Positions 53,100 to 61,558 of a stretch of DNA of 64,000 bases are shown here, in pieces. The stretch is taken from assembly GCF_000787815.1 (NCBI RefSeq), contig NZ_BBPO01000018.1:43707-107706 (forward strand), written 5' to 3'. Numbering within the stretch: position 1 is the stretch's first letter; every line of letters starts with the position of its first letter. The position numbers and the translations under genes were made by a program. The DNA is from Streptacidiphilus neutrinimicus. Lineage in GTDB: Bacteria > Actinomycetota > Actinomycetes > Streptomycetales > Streptomycetaceae. Below the pieces are notes generated by a model. It was given only the letters and a program-made list of their open reading frames with translations, was not told where the DNA came from and searched no databases.

Positions 53100-54563
53100 T
53101 CAGCGGGCGGTCCGCGGCACGCCGCCCCGGCGGCCGAGCCCGAAGGCGATCCGGTACACGTCGGGCAGGTCGAGCCGCTTGTCGCTGCGGCGCAGCATCA
53201 CGCCGAGCCGGTCGAGCTCCTCGACCAGCCGCGGCAGGTCGTCGGGGTGGCGCGGACCGGTGTGCACCAGGGCGGGCTCGTCCAGCTGGGCGTAGCGTGC
53301 CGCGTCCTCCTGCAGCGCCTCGGACAGCCCGGCGTCCCGCCAGAGGTCGATGACCTTCCAATCCTCGATCGGGACCTGGCAGCCCCGGAGCGGCTCGATG
53401 GCCAGCCGCACCCACGGGGTGTCCTCGCTGATCTCAGCCACCCGCACCTCCGAGGCCGCCTGCACGCCCTCGCGGATGGCGTCGTGGTGCAGCGCCCGCT
53501 CGTGGTCCGGGTAGCGGGCCCCCGTGCCGGCAGCCGCCTTCGCCAGGGCATGCAGGAAACTGCGCGGGCTGACCTGCTCACGGCTGTCCATGAGGTGGTT
53601 CGGCAGCCAGGTGTAGGGCTTGCCCTTGCGGAAGTTGGCCCCCATGAAGGGGTCGGCGATCTGCTCGAACTGTGCTTCCTGATGCCCGGCGTCGTTGCGC
53701 AGGGCCAGCGGTGGCACATACCGGGGCCCCTCGCCCCACCCTCCGGTGACGCCGCGGAAGCGGGCCCCCAGCTCACCCTCCTGGTTCCCCAGGTAGTGGA
53801 AGAGCAGCCCGTAGAGATCCGTGCGGGTCCACTCCAGCCGTGCGGCATTACCGGCCACCAGTTTGGAGGCGTCGGGGAAGTAGAACTTCGCGCCGTCCAG
53901 AAGGTCCGGCCGGATGAACACCTTGAAGCGGATGTTCCGCGTGCCGAACCGCATGTGCAGGGCCAGTTGCAGGATGCCTGCGGCCAGCCGGTCGTTCTGG
54001 CTCCGGTCGGCGTGCAGATGCTCCAGCGCATCGAAGAGGAGGAGGTGGACGAGGTTCTCCTCGCTGGCCCGTTCGTCGGCCTGCTCGACCGTGCGCTGAG
54101 CCTCGCCAGGGTTGGCCGCCACCCAGGCGACCCGGTCCGGCCACTCGGGCAGCTCGCACAGCTCCGTCCGACCGAGCGAGACCAGCAGTACGGCGTACCA
54201 GATGTCGTAGGGCTCGGCCCCGGTGCGGACCAGCTCCCGCAGCATCAGGGCGCTGGGGTAGTGCTCCCGGTCCAGGGTCATGCCGTAGCCGGGGGCCACC
54301 CGCAGGCGGCGGAGCCGGTTGATGCGGTACTCGACGGCAGCGTGCTCCCGCAGCGGCGCCATCAGCAGCGAGCGGTACCAGAAGGTCTTACCGACGCCGC
54401 GTCCACCCTGCACGACCGTGTTGTCCACGTACAGCGCGGAGCGGTGCGAGTCGGGCATGTAGAGCGTGTGCTCGGTCGGGGGCCTGGTGTCGGCCTCGGT
54501 GGCGTTCTCCAGCGCGTCCGCCAGCAACTGCCGATAGTCGCCCGCCGAGAGCGGCTCCGTCAT
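53100..54563 (-). CDS. P-loop ATPase, third gene of the BREX-embedded trio
   Basis: 487 aa. Walker A is GGRGVGKT at 53-60 and a Walker B-like LLLFDALEHL follows at 174-183; the surrounding text (FGTRNIRFKVFIRPDLLDGA, LARLEWTRTDL-like segments near 245) is typical of STAND/AAA ATPases that sense a partner. The C-terminal 120 residues are winged-helix-like (LPRLVEELDRLGVMLRRSDK). No nuclease or protease motif is visible. ATG 54,561-54,563 overlaps the stop of the KGGVGR-ATPase gene. It is not a standard BREX type 2 component. Confidence 0.78.
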   Translation of the reverse strand: MTEPLSAGDYRQLLADALENATEADTRPPTEHTLYMPDSHRSALYVDNTVVQGGRGVGKTFWYRSLLMAPLREHAAVEYRINRLRRLRVAPGYGMTLDREHYPSALMLRELVRTGAEPYDIWYAVLLVSLGRTELCELPEWPDRVAWVAANPGEAQRTVEQADERASEENLVHLLLFDALEHLHADRSQNDRLAAGILQLALHMRFGTRNIRFKVFIRPDLLDGAKFYFPDASKLVAGNAARLEWTRTDLYGLLFHYLGNQEGELGARFRGVTGGWGEGPRYVPPLALRNDAGHQEAQFEQIADPFMGANFRKGKPYTWLPNHLMDSREQVSPRSFLHALAKAAAGTGARYPDHERALHHDAIREGVQAASEVRVAEISEDTPWVRLAIEPLRGCQVPIEDWKVIDLWRDAGLSEALQEDAARYAQLDEPALVHTGPRHPDDLPRLVEELDRLGVMLRRSDKRLDLPDVYRIAFGLGRRGGVPRTAR

Positions 54564-55987
54564 CGCGCCTCTTCCTCCTCCCTGCTTTGTCCGTCGGTGG
54601 CACCCGCAGTAGCTTCGTCACCCGGGCTGGCTGTGATCAGCTGTGCCGCCGTCGCCAGGAAGTCACGGTACGCGGCCTGCACGAACGCGCGGTTCTGCCA
54701 GTCCGGCGAGTCCGGCGCGTTCATCCCCACCAGACCTGGTTCGAAGAGGATCGGGATCGGCGCGTGCGGGGCGGCCTCGTCGGTCAGCGCCGGAGAGTAC
54801 GCCTGGCCCGCTGCCTCTGCCTCCGCTGTCTCATCCGCTGCCACGTCGTCGTACAGTACGGCGAAGCAGTCGTAGGCGTTCGAGCGGAAGGACTCCAGGT
54901 ACCTCTCCATAGGGTGGTGCACCGAGTCCGGCACCATGGAGGCAACCATGCGCAGCTTCTCGCGGATCGGTCTCGCCTGCCCGGAGAGCTGCCAGGAGGC
55001 GAAGAGGTCTCCGTAGCCCGCCCAGGTCTGCGCGTTGTCGGAACCGAAGAGCAGGGCCAGGTCGGACAACTGGGAGATGGCGACCGCGGCGACGTCATGG
55101 ATACCTGCCCGGCTGTCCAGCAGCACGACGTCGGGGCGGCGCCCGCTGTCACCGATCCGCTCCACGGCGTCCTCGCAGGCGCGGACCGCGTTTTCCAACC
55201 GCTGGGCGAAGTCCGCGTCCGCGGTGTCCGCGTAGATGCGGTTCAGCTTGTCCACGTAGGAGTAATGCACGCCGTCAGTTCCCGCGCCCCGCGCGGGAGC
55301 GACCCAGAGTTCGCCCTGATTCCTGGGCTCGAACCCACTGCGCGCGACGATCTCCAAGCCCCCGTCGTTGCCCAGCGCCGCTTCGACCAACTGGTCCGCC
55401 ACGCCGTAGCTCGGCAGTGGCGCGCCGCCCGTGAGCAGGCTGCCGACTCCGGGGGACTCCAGGTCGAGGTCCACCACCAGCACGATGTGGCCCTGGTCGG
55501 CCAGGTGGCGTGCCAGCATCGCGGTGGCGGTGGTGCGGCCGACTCCGCCCTTGAATCCGTAGAGTGCGGTCCGGTGGGTCCTGCTTCCGTCCGCCTCGGG
55601 TCCGGGGAACGTCACCCGGCTCCAGTTCTCGCCGACGACGGTGTTGTCGAGAAACCGCACGCCGCCCCCGGCCGTTGCGCCGCCCTGGTCCGGCACTACC
55701 CGCGGGGATTCCAGCAAAGCATCCGCCGCGAACATCTGAGTGGCGAGCGCCACGGGTCGGTCACCCGCATAGCGCCCAAGTCGCTCCTGCCACTGGATGT
55801 GCCACCGCTCGTACTGCTCCTCCGTGACGGCGACCCCTTCGGCCCGGTCGTCCAACAAAAGCGAGAAGCGTCCGAGGACGTCGCGGACGACCAGCACGTC
55901 CACGCCCTGCCCGAACACTGCACCAGCGAGCTCGAAGGCAATCGCGCGCGCTTCGTCGAAGCGCACCCGCGTGGGAAAGGGGGTCAC
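54560..55987 (-). CDS. ParA/MinD-like ATPase with KGGVGR Walker A variant
   Basis: 475 aa from GTG 55,985-55,987. Residues 146-153 read KGGVGRTT: the deviant Walker A of ParA/MinD proteins with Arg in place of the catalytic Lys before Thr-Thr. Walker A' is VDLDLESPGVG at 172-182 and Walker B is VVLLDSRAGIHD. The first 130 residues are a separate, unrecognised domain. Loss of the second Lys should weaken or alter ATP hydrolysis, so it may act as a nucleotide switch. Start and stop overlap both neighbours (GTGA and ATGA), which ties the three genes into one unit inside the BREX operon. Confidence 0.82.
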   Translation of the reverse strand: MTPFPTRVRFDEARAIAFELAGAVFGQGVDVLVVRDVLGRFSLLLDDRAEGVAVTEEQYERWHIQWQERLGRYAGDRPVALATQMFAADALLESPRVVPDQGGATAGGGVRFLDNTVVGENWSRVTFPGPEADGSRTHRTALYGFKGGVGRTTATAMLARHLADQGHIVLVVDLDLESPGVGSLLTGGAPLPSYGVADQLVEAALGNDGGLEIVARSGFEPRNQGELWVAPARGAGTDGVHYSYVDKLNRIYADTADADFAQRLENAVRACEDAVERIGDSGRRPDVVLLDSRAGIHDVAAVAISQLSDLALLFGSDNAQTWAGYGDLFASWQLSGQARPIREKLRMVASMVPDSVHHPMERYLESFRSNAYDCFAVLYDDVAADETAEAEAAGQAYSPALTDEAAPHAPIPILFEPGLVGMNAPDSPDWQNRAFVQAAYRDFLATAAQLITASPGDEATAGATDGQSREEEEAR

Positions 55988-56493
55988 GGACGCACTCCTC
56001 CGAGCTGCTGGTTGTGCAGTTTCACGATCTCCTCGGCCGCCAGCCTACGCCGGACGACCGTCCCTTCCAGCACCTCGCTGCCGTCGGTGTAGCGGTCGCT
56101 CTCGCTCCAGGCACGGAACTCGGCAGGATGACTGGCAAGCCCCGCCAACACAGCCGCGCCGGCGCGACCCCGCAGCAACCAAGGCAGAACGTCGAGCATG
56201 CCCTGGATGTGTCCCAGATCCAGGGCCCGGTTCGGATCATTAGGGTCAGGCAACCAGGGCTTCGTGGCCGGTGGCTTCCCAGGCTTCTTCGGGCCCATCG
56301 ACACCTCCGGCACCAGACGCAGCAGGAGGCTCTTCAGCGCGCACTCCGCCGCGAAGCCGTAGTGGTGGTCCGCGTTCGGCAGACGCCCGTCGTCGTGCAG
56401 GAAGACGCCGTCCTCGAAGTGCCGCTGAGCGGCGCTGGCGTAGTGGTCCTCGACCGGCTTGGCAGACACACCAGCGATCTTAGGCTCCGTCAT
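55984..56493 (-). CDS. HEPN-like small protein, first gene of the BREX-embedded trio
   Basis: 169 aa. The helix ADHHYGFAAECALKSLLLRL at 41-60 is the signature of a HEPN-related family in which a conserved Glu sits in an AAECALK helix. The only Arg-x5-His (Arg37 to His43) lies before this helix and not at the usual catalytic place, so RNase activity is doubtful; the C-terminal part (WSESDRYTDG) may take over. It starts 45 bases after pglW ends, and its stop overlaps the ATPase gene. It may be the effector or sensor of the trio. Confidence 0.7.
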   Translation of the reverse strand: MTEPKIAGVSAKPVEDHYASAAQRHFEDGVFLHDDGRLPNADHHYGFAAECALKSLLLRLVPEVSMGPKKPGKPPATKPWLPDPNDPNRALDLGHIQGMLDVLPWLLRGRAGAAVLAGLASHPAEFRAWSESDRYTDGSEVLEGTVVRRRLAAEEIVKLHNQQLGGVRP

Positions 56494-56538
56494 TGCCCGT
56501 CGGGTCGTGGATTACTGAACGCACCCGTCCGCCACTGC

Positions 56539-59500
56539 TCACACCTTGACCTCCGGCACCGCCTTGAGCTTCCGCAGGAACAAGCCGTCCAGGATCACCC
56601 ACTCGCTGACCCAGTCCACGACGTCCACCGTGCGACCGTCCAGCGACGGAGTTGCCTGGGGATCCTCCATGGGAGCCAGCAGCCACAGCCCGTGCGGGGC
56701 GTCCGCGGGGCGTCGGGCGACACCTTGGAGCCGCACCAGCAGGTCCCGCCCACCCGCGTCCCAGTAGCGGGCCACCAGGGCCGTCTCGTGGGCCAACAGG
56801 ACGGTGCGTGGACCGGCCTCCTCCGCGATCGAGACCACTCGCTCGGTGACCCGTTCGGCAGCGAGGCGGGTGTACGACGCCAGGGCGGCGCCGACGGCAC
56901 CCGAGCCGGCGAACTGGGCATCCGCCTTGAGCAGCGCCTGCCAGCGGATGCCCTGCTCGGTGGTCAACTCCTGCAAGGCGGCCAGGAACAGCTCGTCCAG
57001 CCGGACCGGGACGAGCTCGAAGCGGCGCACCAGTTCCGTCGCAATGCCCGGCAGTTCGGCCGCCTTGAGAGTGAGGGCGACGAATCCGCCGCGGCGCCGT
57101 GCCGTGTCAAGTCGGCCCGCCAGCAGCTCCCGTGGGTCCTGTCCTCGCGCGAACTGGCTCTGCGCGGCCGTGATCAGAGCCCCTGTGCTCGTCAGGGCGG
57201 ACGCCGACGCGCCGAGCCGGCTGTCGGCGGACTCCCGTTCCCGAGGCAGGAAGAGCCTGCGCTGCGGGCTGTAGACCACGGGGAACTCGGCCTCGGCGAG
57301 AGCTTCCTCCAGCTCGACGTAGGTGGTGTCGTCCAGGACCGTCAGACCTGGGAAACGGGAGCGGACGCGAGCAAGCAGATCCGCAGCCGAAGCGCCGGCC
57401 CCGACGCGCACCGCAGCGGGCGCTTGGGAGATCCTGAGAGCCCGGGCGAGGCTCAGCTGCAACGGGTAGAGCTCCAGGCGCGGTGAGACGCCGACTTCGC
57501 CCGCCATTGCGGCCGCGAGCTCCACCAGGCGGGTGTCTGCCATGGGTGCCCCCTCGGGCGCCCTCACAGCCCGGAGCTCCCTAAGGATGGTGGCCCTTCC
57601 GGGGAGCGGGTCACGGGCAGACACGGCCTGGGCCACGGCCCCCAGCTCTGCCGCGTAGTCGGCCAGCTCGGCAGGAGTCGGCTCATCCGCACCAGGCTGG
57701 TCCTCCAGAGCAAGCACCACGCGGCCCGCGCGGCGCAGCACGGCCAGCCGGGCAGGCCCCTCCGCGAGACCGCCCTCGTCCCCGGGCTGCTGCTCGGCCG
57801 ACCCCTCCTCTTCGCTGCGCTTTCGTGCCTCCGTCTCGGCGGCGGCGCGCACCACGGCGAGAGCGCGGTGCTGCACGTCGTCACGATCGGCCTCACCCGC
57901 ACCGTGCCTGACCCGCAGCTCGGCCGCCAGCTCCTCGGCGGTCATCACCCGGCCGTGCTCAGCCAGCACGGAGACAAGTTCGTCCCGGATGCGACGAAGC
58001 CAGGACTGGCCCGCCCACTGCTCCAGAGCCGCCCGCTGATGCTGCGACACGGTCGGCTGACTTATCCCAAGCGCCTTGGCGATACGCGGCTGGGCCGGCC
58101 AGATCTCCAGTGGCACCGCGCCATGCAGCTGAAGTGTGGTGCGAACGATGTCCGGCCGCGGCTTGCTCCGGCGATTGCCCTCGGCCGGATCAAGCCTGGC
58201 AGCGAGAGTCTCGATCGACTCCAGCCCCTCCTCGGGAGCATCGGCCGACAGCGCCGCGGAGGGATGCGCCGCTTGACGCTTCCTCAGTTCATGGCTCCAC
58301 TGCCGGTGCCGGCGGTTCAGCTCCTTCCGGATCACGTTCCCCGCGCCCCTGGCGCGCGAGATGGTGTGCGGTGGCACGTCGAGCAGGGCGCCGACCGTGG
58401 ACGCCCCGAGGCCGGCCGCGACCGACACCGCGCGGGGCGACAGCCCGGCCGCCCCAAGCGGAGTGGCCAGGGTCGCTGCCGCCGCGGCCTGCTCGCGGGC
58501 CTCCTCGATGTCCTCCGCGGTCAAGCCGACCGTCGCGGGCGTGGTGGCCGGCCGCGCGGAATCCGCCGCGTGGAAGACCTGCCGCCAAGCCTCCTTCAGC
58601 TGACGCAAGCTGTCGTAGCGCTGCTGTGCGTCCCGATGCAGCGCCCGTTCGAAGAAGCGCGTCAGGCCCTCGCTCAGGGCCGGGTCGAACAGCTCACGCG
58701 CGACATACAGCTCGGCGTCGCGCACCGTGCGGGGGTCACCCTGCCCGTCACCCCAGACCGGACGCTCGCCCGAGGCCATCTCGTGCAGGGTCACCGCGGC
58801 GGCGTACCACTCGGCGTGGTCGTCGTAACGGGCCCGGCTGCTGTCACCGAGAAAGGGGTCGAGGTAACCGCGAGTCCCGGCCTCGATGTTGTCGTCGCTC
58901 GCCTCGGCCAGGGAGAAGTCGAAGAGCATCAGCTGCCACGAACCGTCACTGCGCTTGAACAAGCCGAGGTTGTCCGGCTTGATATCGCGGTGCCGCACCC
59001 CGTGGGCGGCCAGACTGTCGAGCGCCTCGAAAAGGTTGGTGCCGAAGGTCTCAAGCTGGTCGTATCCAAGGGCGCCCTCGCCTCGCAGCCGCGACCCCAG
59101 GCTGACCGGCTCGCGGTCGTTCAGCGAGCGGAACCCTCCGGCGTACTCGATGTCCAGCACCGTGTGACCAGAGTGCTCACGCGGTCCTTCGAGCAGCTTG
59201 ACGATCTTTCCGCCGCCCACCTGGTGGAGGGCCTTCGCCTCTGCATAGAGGTGAGCGTCCTTGTCCCGATCGAGAGACACCTTGATCACACGCAGTGAGT
59301 CGGCCTCGGGCACTCCAGCTTCCGAGACCTGGTGCACCAGCAGTGCACGAGAGGTCGCGCCGGTGCCCAGCACCCTGGACACGGTCCACGTGGCGTCCAG
59401 CGGCTGGCCCGGCTGGACCGTCAGTGGGTCGGCGACGGCGGCAGCCACCGACTCGGCGGGCACGGCATCGGCCTCGGCCGCGTCGAGCAGTCGCAGGAAC

Positions 59501-60984
59501 TCGTCCACCGAGGTGAGCCGGTCGCGGACGTCTGCCGCCGTGGCCCGGAACACCACGTCGTCGAGGGCGGCGGAGATGCCGTCGGCTACGGCGAACGGAT
59601 GCAGACCTCCCTCCGCGGCCAAGCGGTCGACCAGGGCGCTTCGCCGTTCGGCAGGTGAACGCCCTGTGAGCAGCAGGTAGCTCAGGCTGCCCACACCGAA
59701 GACGTCCAGGTCGACAGGGTCGGCGAACTCGCGGCTGGTTTCCGGGGCGAGATAGACCTGCGCGACATCGGCGATCAACCCGGAGTCCAGCGGGGTGTCC
59801 CCCAAGGACCGGTGCAGGGAGGTCTCGAAGTCCCGCGCTGCGGTCTGCCAGTCAGCGATGTGCAGGACAGGAGAGCTGCCGTCCTCCTTCGCGCTCACAT
59901 AGACAGAGCGTGCCGACAGCGCTCGATGGTAGAGCGAGCGGTTGTGCGCATAGCGCACCGCCTCGGCGAGCTGGCGCACCAAGGTGAGCCGGACCGTCGG
60001 AGTAAGACGTCCGCCGTAGGCGTCGAGATAGGCGTCGAGGCGAAGGTCGGAGGCGCGATGCCGGAAGAGAATCGCGGAGCTCCCCTGGTGGGGGGCGATC
60101 TGGACCGCCTGCACGATGCCACGATGATTGATCCCTTGCAGGACCTGGTACTCGCGCTCGGCGGCGCGCTTCACCTTGAGCTGCTGCTCCGGGCTCGGCG
60201 CCTCGCCCGCGAGGTAGATGCGCACCCGGCCGGTCTCCTGCACCAGGCCGTCGTCGCGAACCGCGAGCCGGTCCTCCCAGCCGGGGCCTGCGTCCAGGGC
60301 GCGCGGCTCCAGGCTCCAGCCCTCCCCGAAGCGCAAGTGGTCCGTGGAGCGGCTGATCCCGATGTGGTTGATCAGCTCTTCGAGCAGCTGGCTCTGCTGA
60401 GGCGTGACACGCCAGCTCTCCCGCTCCGGCGGCAGGCCCAGCAGGTCGTCCCAGATCTTCGGCAGGCCGGTGGCGGTGTCGTTCCTACCGAAGACGGACG
60501 CACGCTGGAACTCGTCGAGCTCGCTCACGAGTCCGGTGTCATGGAGGAAGACAGCGGGCTTGATGAAGGGAATGCGCTTGGGGTCCACCCCAGTGGACCG
60601 GGCGGCCCGCTCCAGCTGCCCCTTGAGCTCCTTGGCCTTGAGATCGGTGAGATACAGCGGATTCTTCAGAGTACGTACCCGGTCGGAGTGGAACTGCCAG
60701 GTGTCTCCGTGGTTCGACACCCTGCCGGGGTGTCCCTTGAGCTCCAGCAGGTACACGCCACCGGGCACGGCGATCAGGAGATCGCACTCGTTGACGCGGC
60801 CCATGGCACCGGTGAACTGGAAGGTCGCCCAGGCACGGTAGGGCTCGGTCTGCGGCATCAGCTGCCGAAGGTGGTCCAGCCCCTCCTGCTCCCAGCGGTA
60901 ACCGGATCGGCGCGGCTGGAACCAGCGCTCGCGGCGTGGCCGAGGTGCGGGCTTCGGAGGGTTCGCTCCCGCCGCCGGGTTCAC
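56539..60984 (-). CDS. pglW: BREX type 2 serine/threonine kinase PglW
   Basis: 1481 aa, first gene of the operon. Residues 25-145 are a NERD (nuclease-related) domain with Asp68 and Glu81-Leu-Lys83. Residues 250-500 resemble a kinase but lack its catalytic residues (HRALSARSVY at 353, ADW in place of DFG at 377). Residues 530-790 are a complete kinase: Gly-rich GTGATS, Lys568, HRDIKPDN at 665-672, DFS at 689. The last 600 residues carry helix-turn-helix-like segments (GISQPTVSQHQRAALEQW). PglW phosphorylates other Pgl proteins in the known system. The 394-base gap upstream must hold the promoter; I see no clear boxes. Confidence 0.92.
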   Translation of the reverse strand: MNPAAGANPPKPAPRPRRERWFQPRRSGYRWEQEGLDHLRQLMPQTEPYRAWATFQFTGAMGRVNECDLLIAVPGGVYLLELKGHPGRVSNHGDTWQFHSDRVRTLKNPLYLTDLKAKELKGQLERAARSTGVDPKRIPFIKPAVFLHDTGLVSELDEFQRASVFGRNDTATGLPKIWDDLLGLPPERESWRVTPQQSQLLEELINHIGISRSTDHLRFGEGWSLEPRALDAGPGWEDRLAVRDDGLVQETGRVRIYLAGEAPSPEQQLKVKRAAEREYQVLQGINHRGIVQAVQIAPHQGSSAILFRHRASDLRLDAYLDAYGGRLTPTVRLTLVRQLAEAVRYAHNRSLYHRALSARSVYVSAKEDGSSPVLHIADWQTAARDFETSLHRSLGDTPLDSGLIADVAQVYLAPETSREFADPVDLDVFGVGSLSYLLLTGRSPAERRSALVDRLAAEGGLHPFAVADGISAALDDVVFRATAADVRDRLTSVDEFLRLLDAAEADAVPAESVAAAVADPLTVQPGQPLDATWTVSRVLGTGATSRALLVHQVSEAGVPEADSLRVIKVSLDRDKDAHLYAEAKALHQVGGGKIVKLLEGPREHSGHTVLDIEYAGGFRSLNDREPVSLGSRLRGEGALGYDQLETFGTNLFEALDSLAAHGVRHRDIKPDNLGLFKRSDGSWQLMLFDFSLAEASDDNIEAGTRGYLDPFLGDSSRARYDDHAEWYAAAVTLHEMASGERPVWGDGQGDPRTVRDAELYVARELFDPALSEGLTRFFERALHRDAQQRYDSLRQLKEAWRQVFHAADSARPATTPATVGLTAEDIEEAREQAAAAATLATPLGAAGLSPRAVSVAAGLGASTVGALLDVPPHTISRARGAGNVIRKELNRRHRQWSHELRKRQAAHPSAALSADAPEEGLESIETLAARLDPAEGNRRSKPRPDIVRTTLQLHGAVPLEIWPAQPRIAKALGISQPTVSQHQRAALEQWAGQSWLRRIRDELVSVLAEHGRVMTAEELAAELRVRHGAGEADRDDVQHRALAVVRAAAETEARKRSEEEGSAEQQPGDEGGLAEGPARLAVLRRAGRVVLALEDQPGADEPTPAELADYAAELGAVAQAVSARDPLPGRATILRELRAVRAPEGAPMADTRLVELAAAMAGEVGVSPRLELYPLQLSLARALRISQAPAAVRVGAGASAADLLARVRSRFPGLTVLDDTTYVELEEALAEAEFPVVYSPQRRLFLPRERESADSRLGASASALTSTGALITAAQSQFARGQDPRELLAGRLDTARRRGGFVALTLKAAELPGIATELVRRFELVPVRLDELFLAALQELTTEQGIRWQALLKADAQFAGSGAVGAALASYTRLAAERVTERVVSIAEEAGPRTVLLAHETALVARYWDAGGRDLLVRLQGVARRPADAPHGLWLLAPMEDPQATPSLDGRTVDVVDWVSEWVILDGLFLRKLKAVPEVKV

Positions 60985-61256
60985 TGGGAGTCCCCAGCAG
61001 TTCCGACCCGGTCACCCAGCGAGAAACTCATCCGTGGCCCGACCACCGACACCGCACCCTTCCGCTCTTCGCTCTGCCCGCTCTGCTGAGGCCCAAGCTT
61101 GGCAGACCACACCGACAGAGGCGCCCGGAGGCTGCTCCGGGACTCTTCTGGCCGCTCAGGTGATCTTCTTGAAGTCCGTGCGAATGGTCACCGGCACCCC
61201 GACGACCAAGATCTCGACCGGCTCACCGTGCGCCGGACCGCTGATGCTCAGCCATC

Positions 61257-61298
61257 TGGTCGGCCTCTGCACCGACCGGTACGCCTTCGGTACGCCAG
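61257..61298. repeat. Integrase arm-site-like repeat, right copy
   Basis: Matches 38,491-38,532 at 40 of 42 positions and stands at the same 79-base distance from its tRNA-end core. It lies between pglW and the tRNA-Lys gene, inside the BREX island. The gap 60,985-61,378 holds this repeat, the tRNA terminator and otherwise no gene. Confidence 0.65.
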
Positions 61299-61341
61299 CC
61301 GACAATTAGGACGACCCGAGAAGGGCCAAGAAAGGCAAAAA

Positions 61342-61368
61342 GCCCAGTTCACAGCGCGTGAGCTGGGC
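61342..61368 (-). terminator. tRNA-Lys intrinsic terminator
   Basis: An 11-bp stem (one wobble pair) with a 5-base loop lies 10 bases after the tRNA 3' end and is followed by TTTTTGCC on the minus strand. A worn version without the T-run stands beside the att copy at 38.6 kb. Confidence 0.8.
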
Positions 61369-61377
61369 CTTCGTCGA

Positions 61378-61417
61378 GTGGGGCGCGTGGGGCTCGAACC
61401 CACAACCTACGGATTAA
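61378..61417. repeat. att site within the tRNA-Lys gene
   Basis: 40 bases identical to 38,612-38,651, from one base past the tRNA 3' end to the anticodon loop. Integration here rebuilds the intact tRNA, as is usual for tRNA-targeting tyrosine integrases. Confidence 0.85.
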
Positions 61418-61451
61418 AAGTCCGCAGCTCTGCCAATTGAGCTAGCGCCCC
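61379..61451 (-). tRNA. tRNA-Lys (UUU)
   Basis: 73 nt without CCA. It folds as a complete cloverleaf: acceptor GGGGCGC/GCGCCCC with discriminator A, D-arm GCTC/GAGC, anticodon stem GCGGA/TCCGT around loop CTTTTAA (anticodon TTT), 5-nt variable loop and T-arm GTGGG-TTCGAGC-CCCAC. It is the integration target of the elements to its left. Confidence 0.95.
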
Positions 61452-61558
61452 GGGGCCACGTGCGGCCCGGCCGGCGGGGACCGGCCAGGCGTAGCCTACC
61501 TGGTACTGCGAGTCCGCCGTACGGAACCGGGCGGGGGCGGTTCGGTGTGGTGCAGGAC

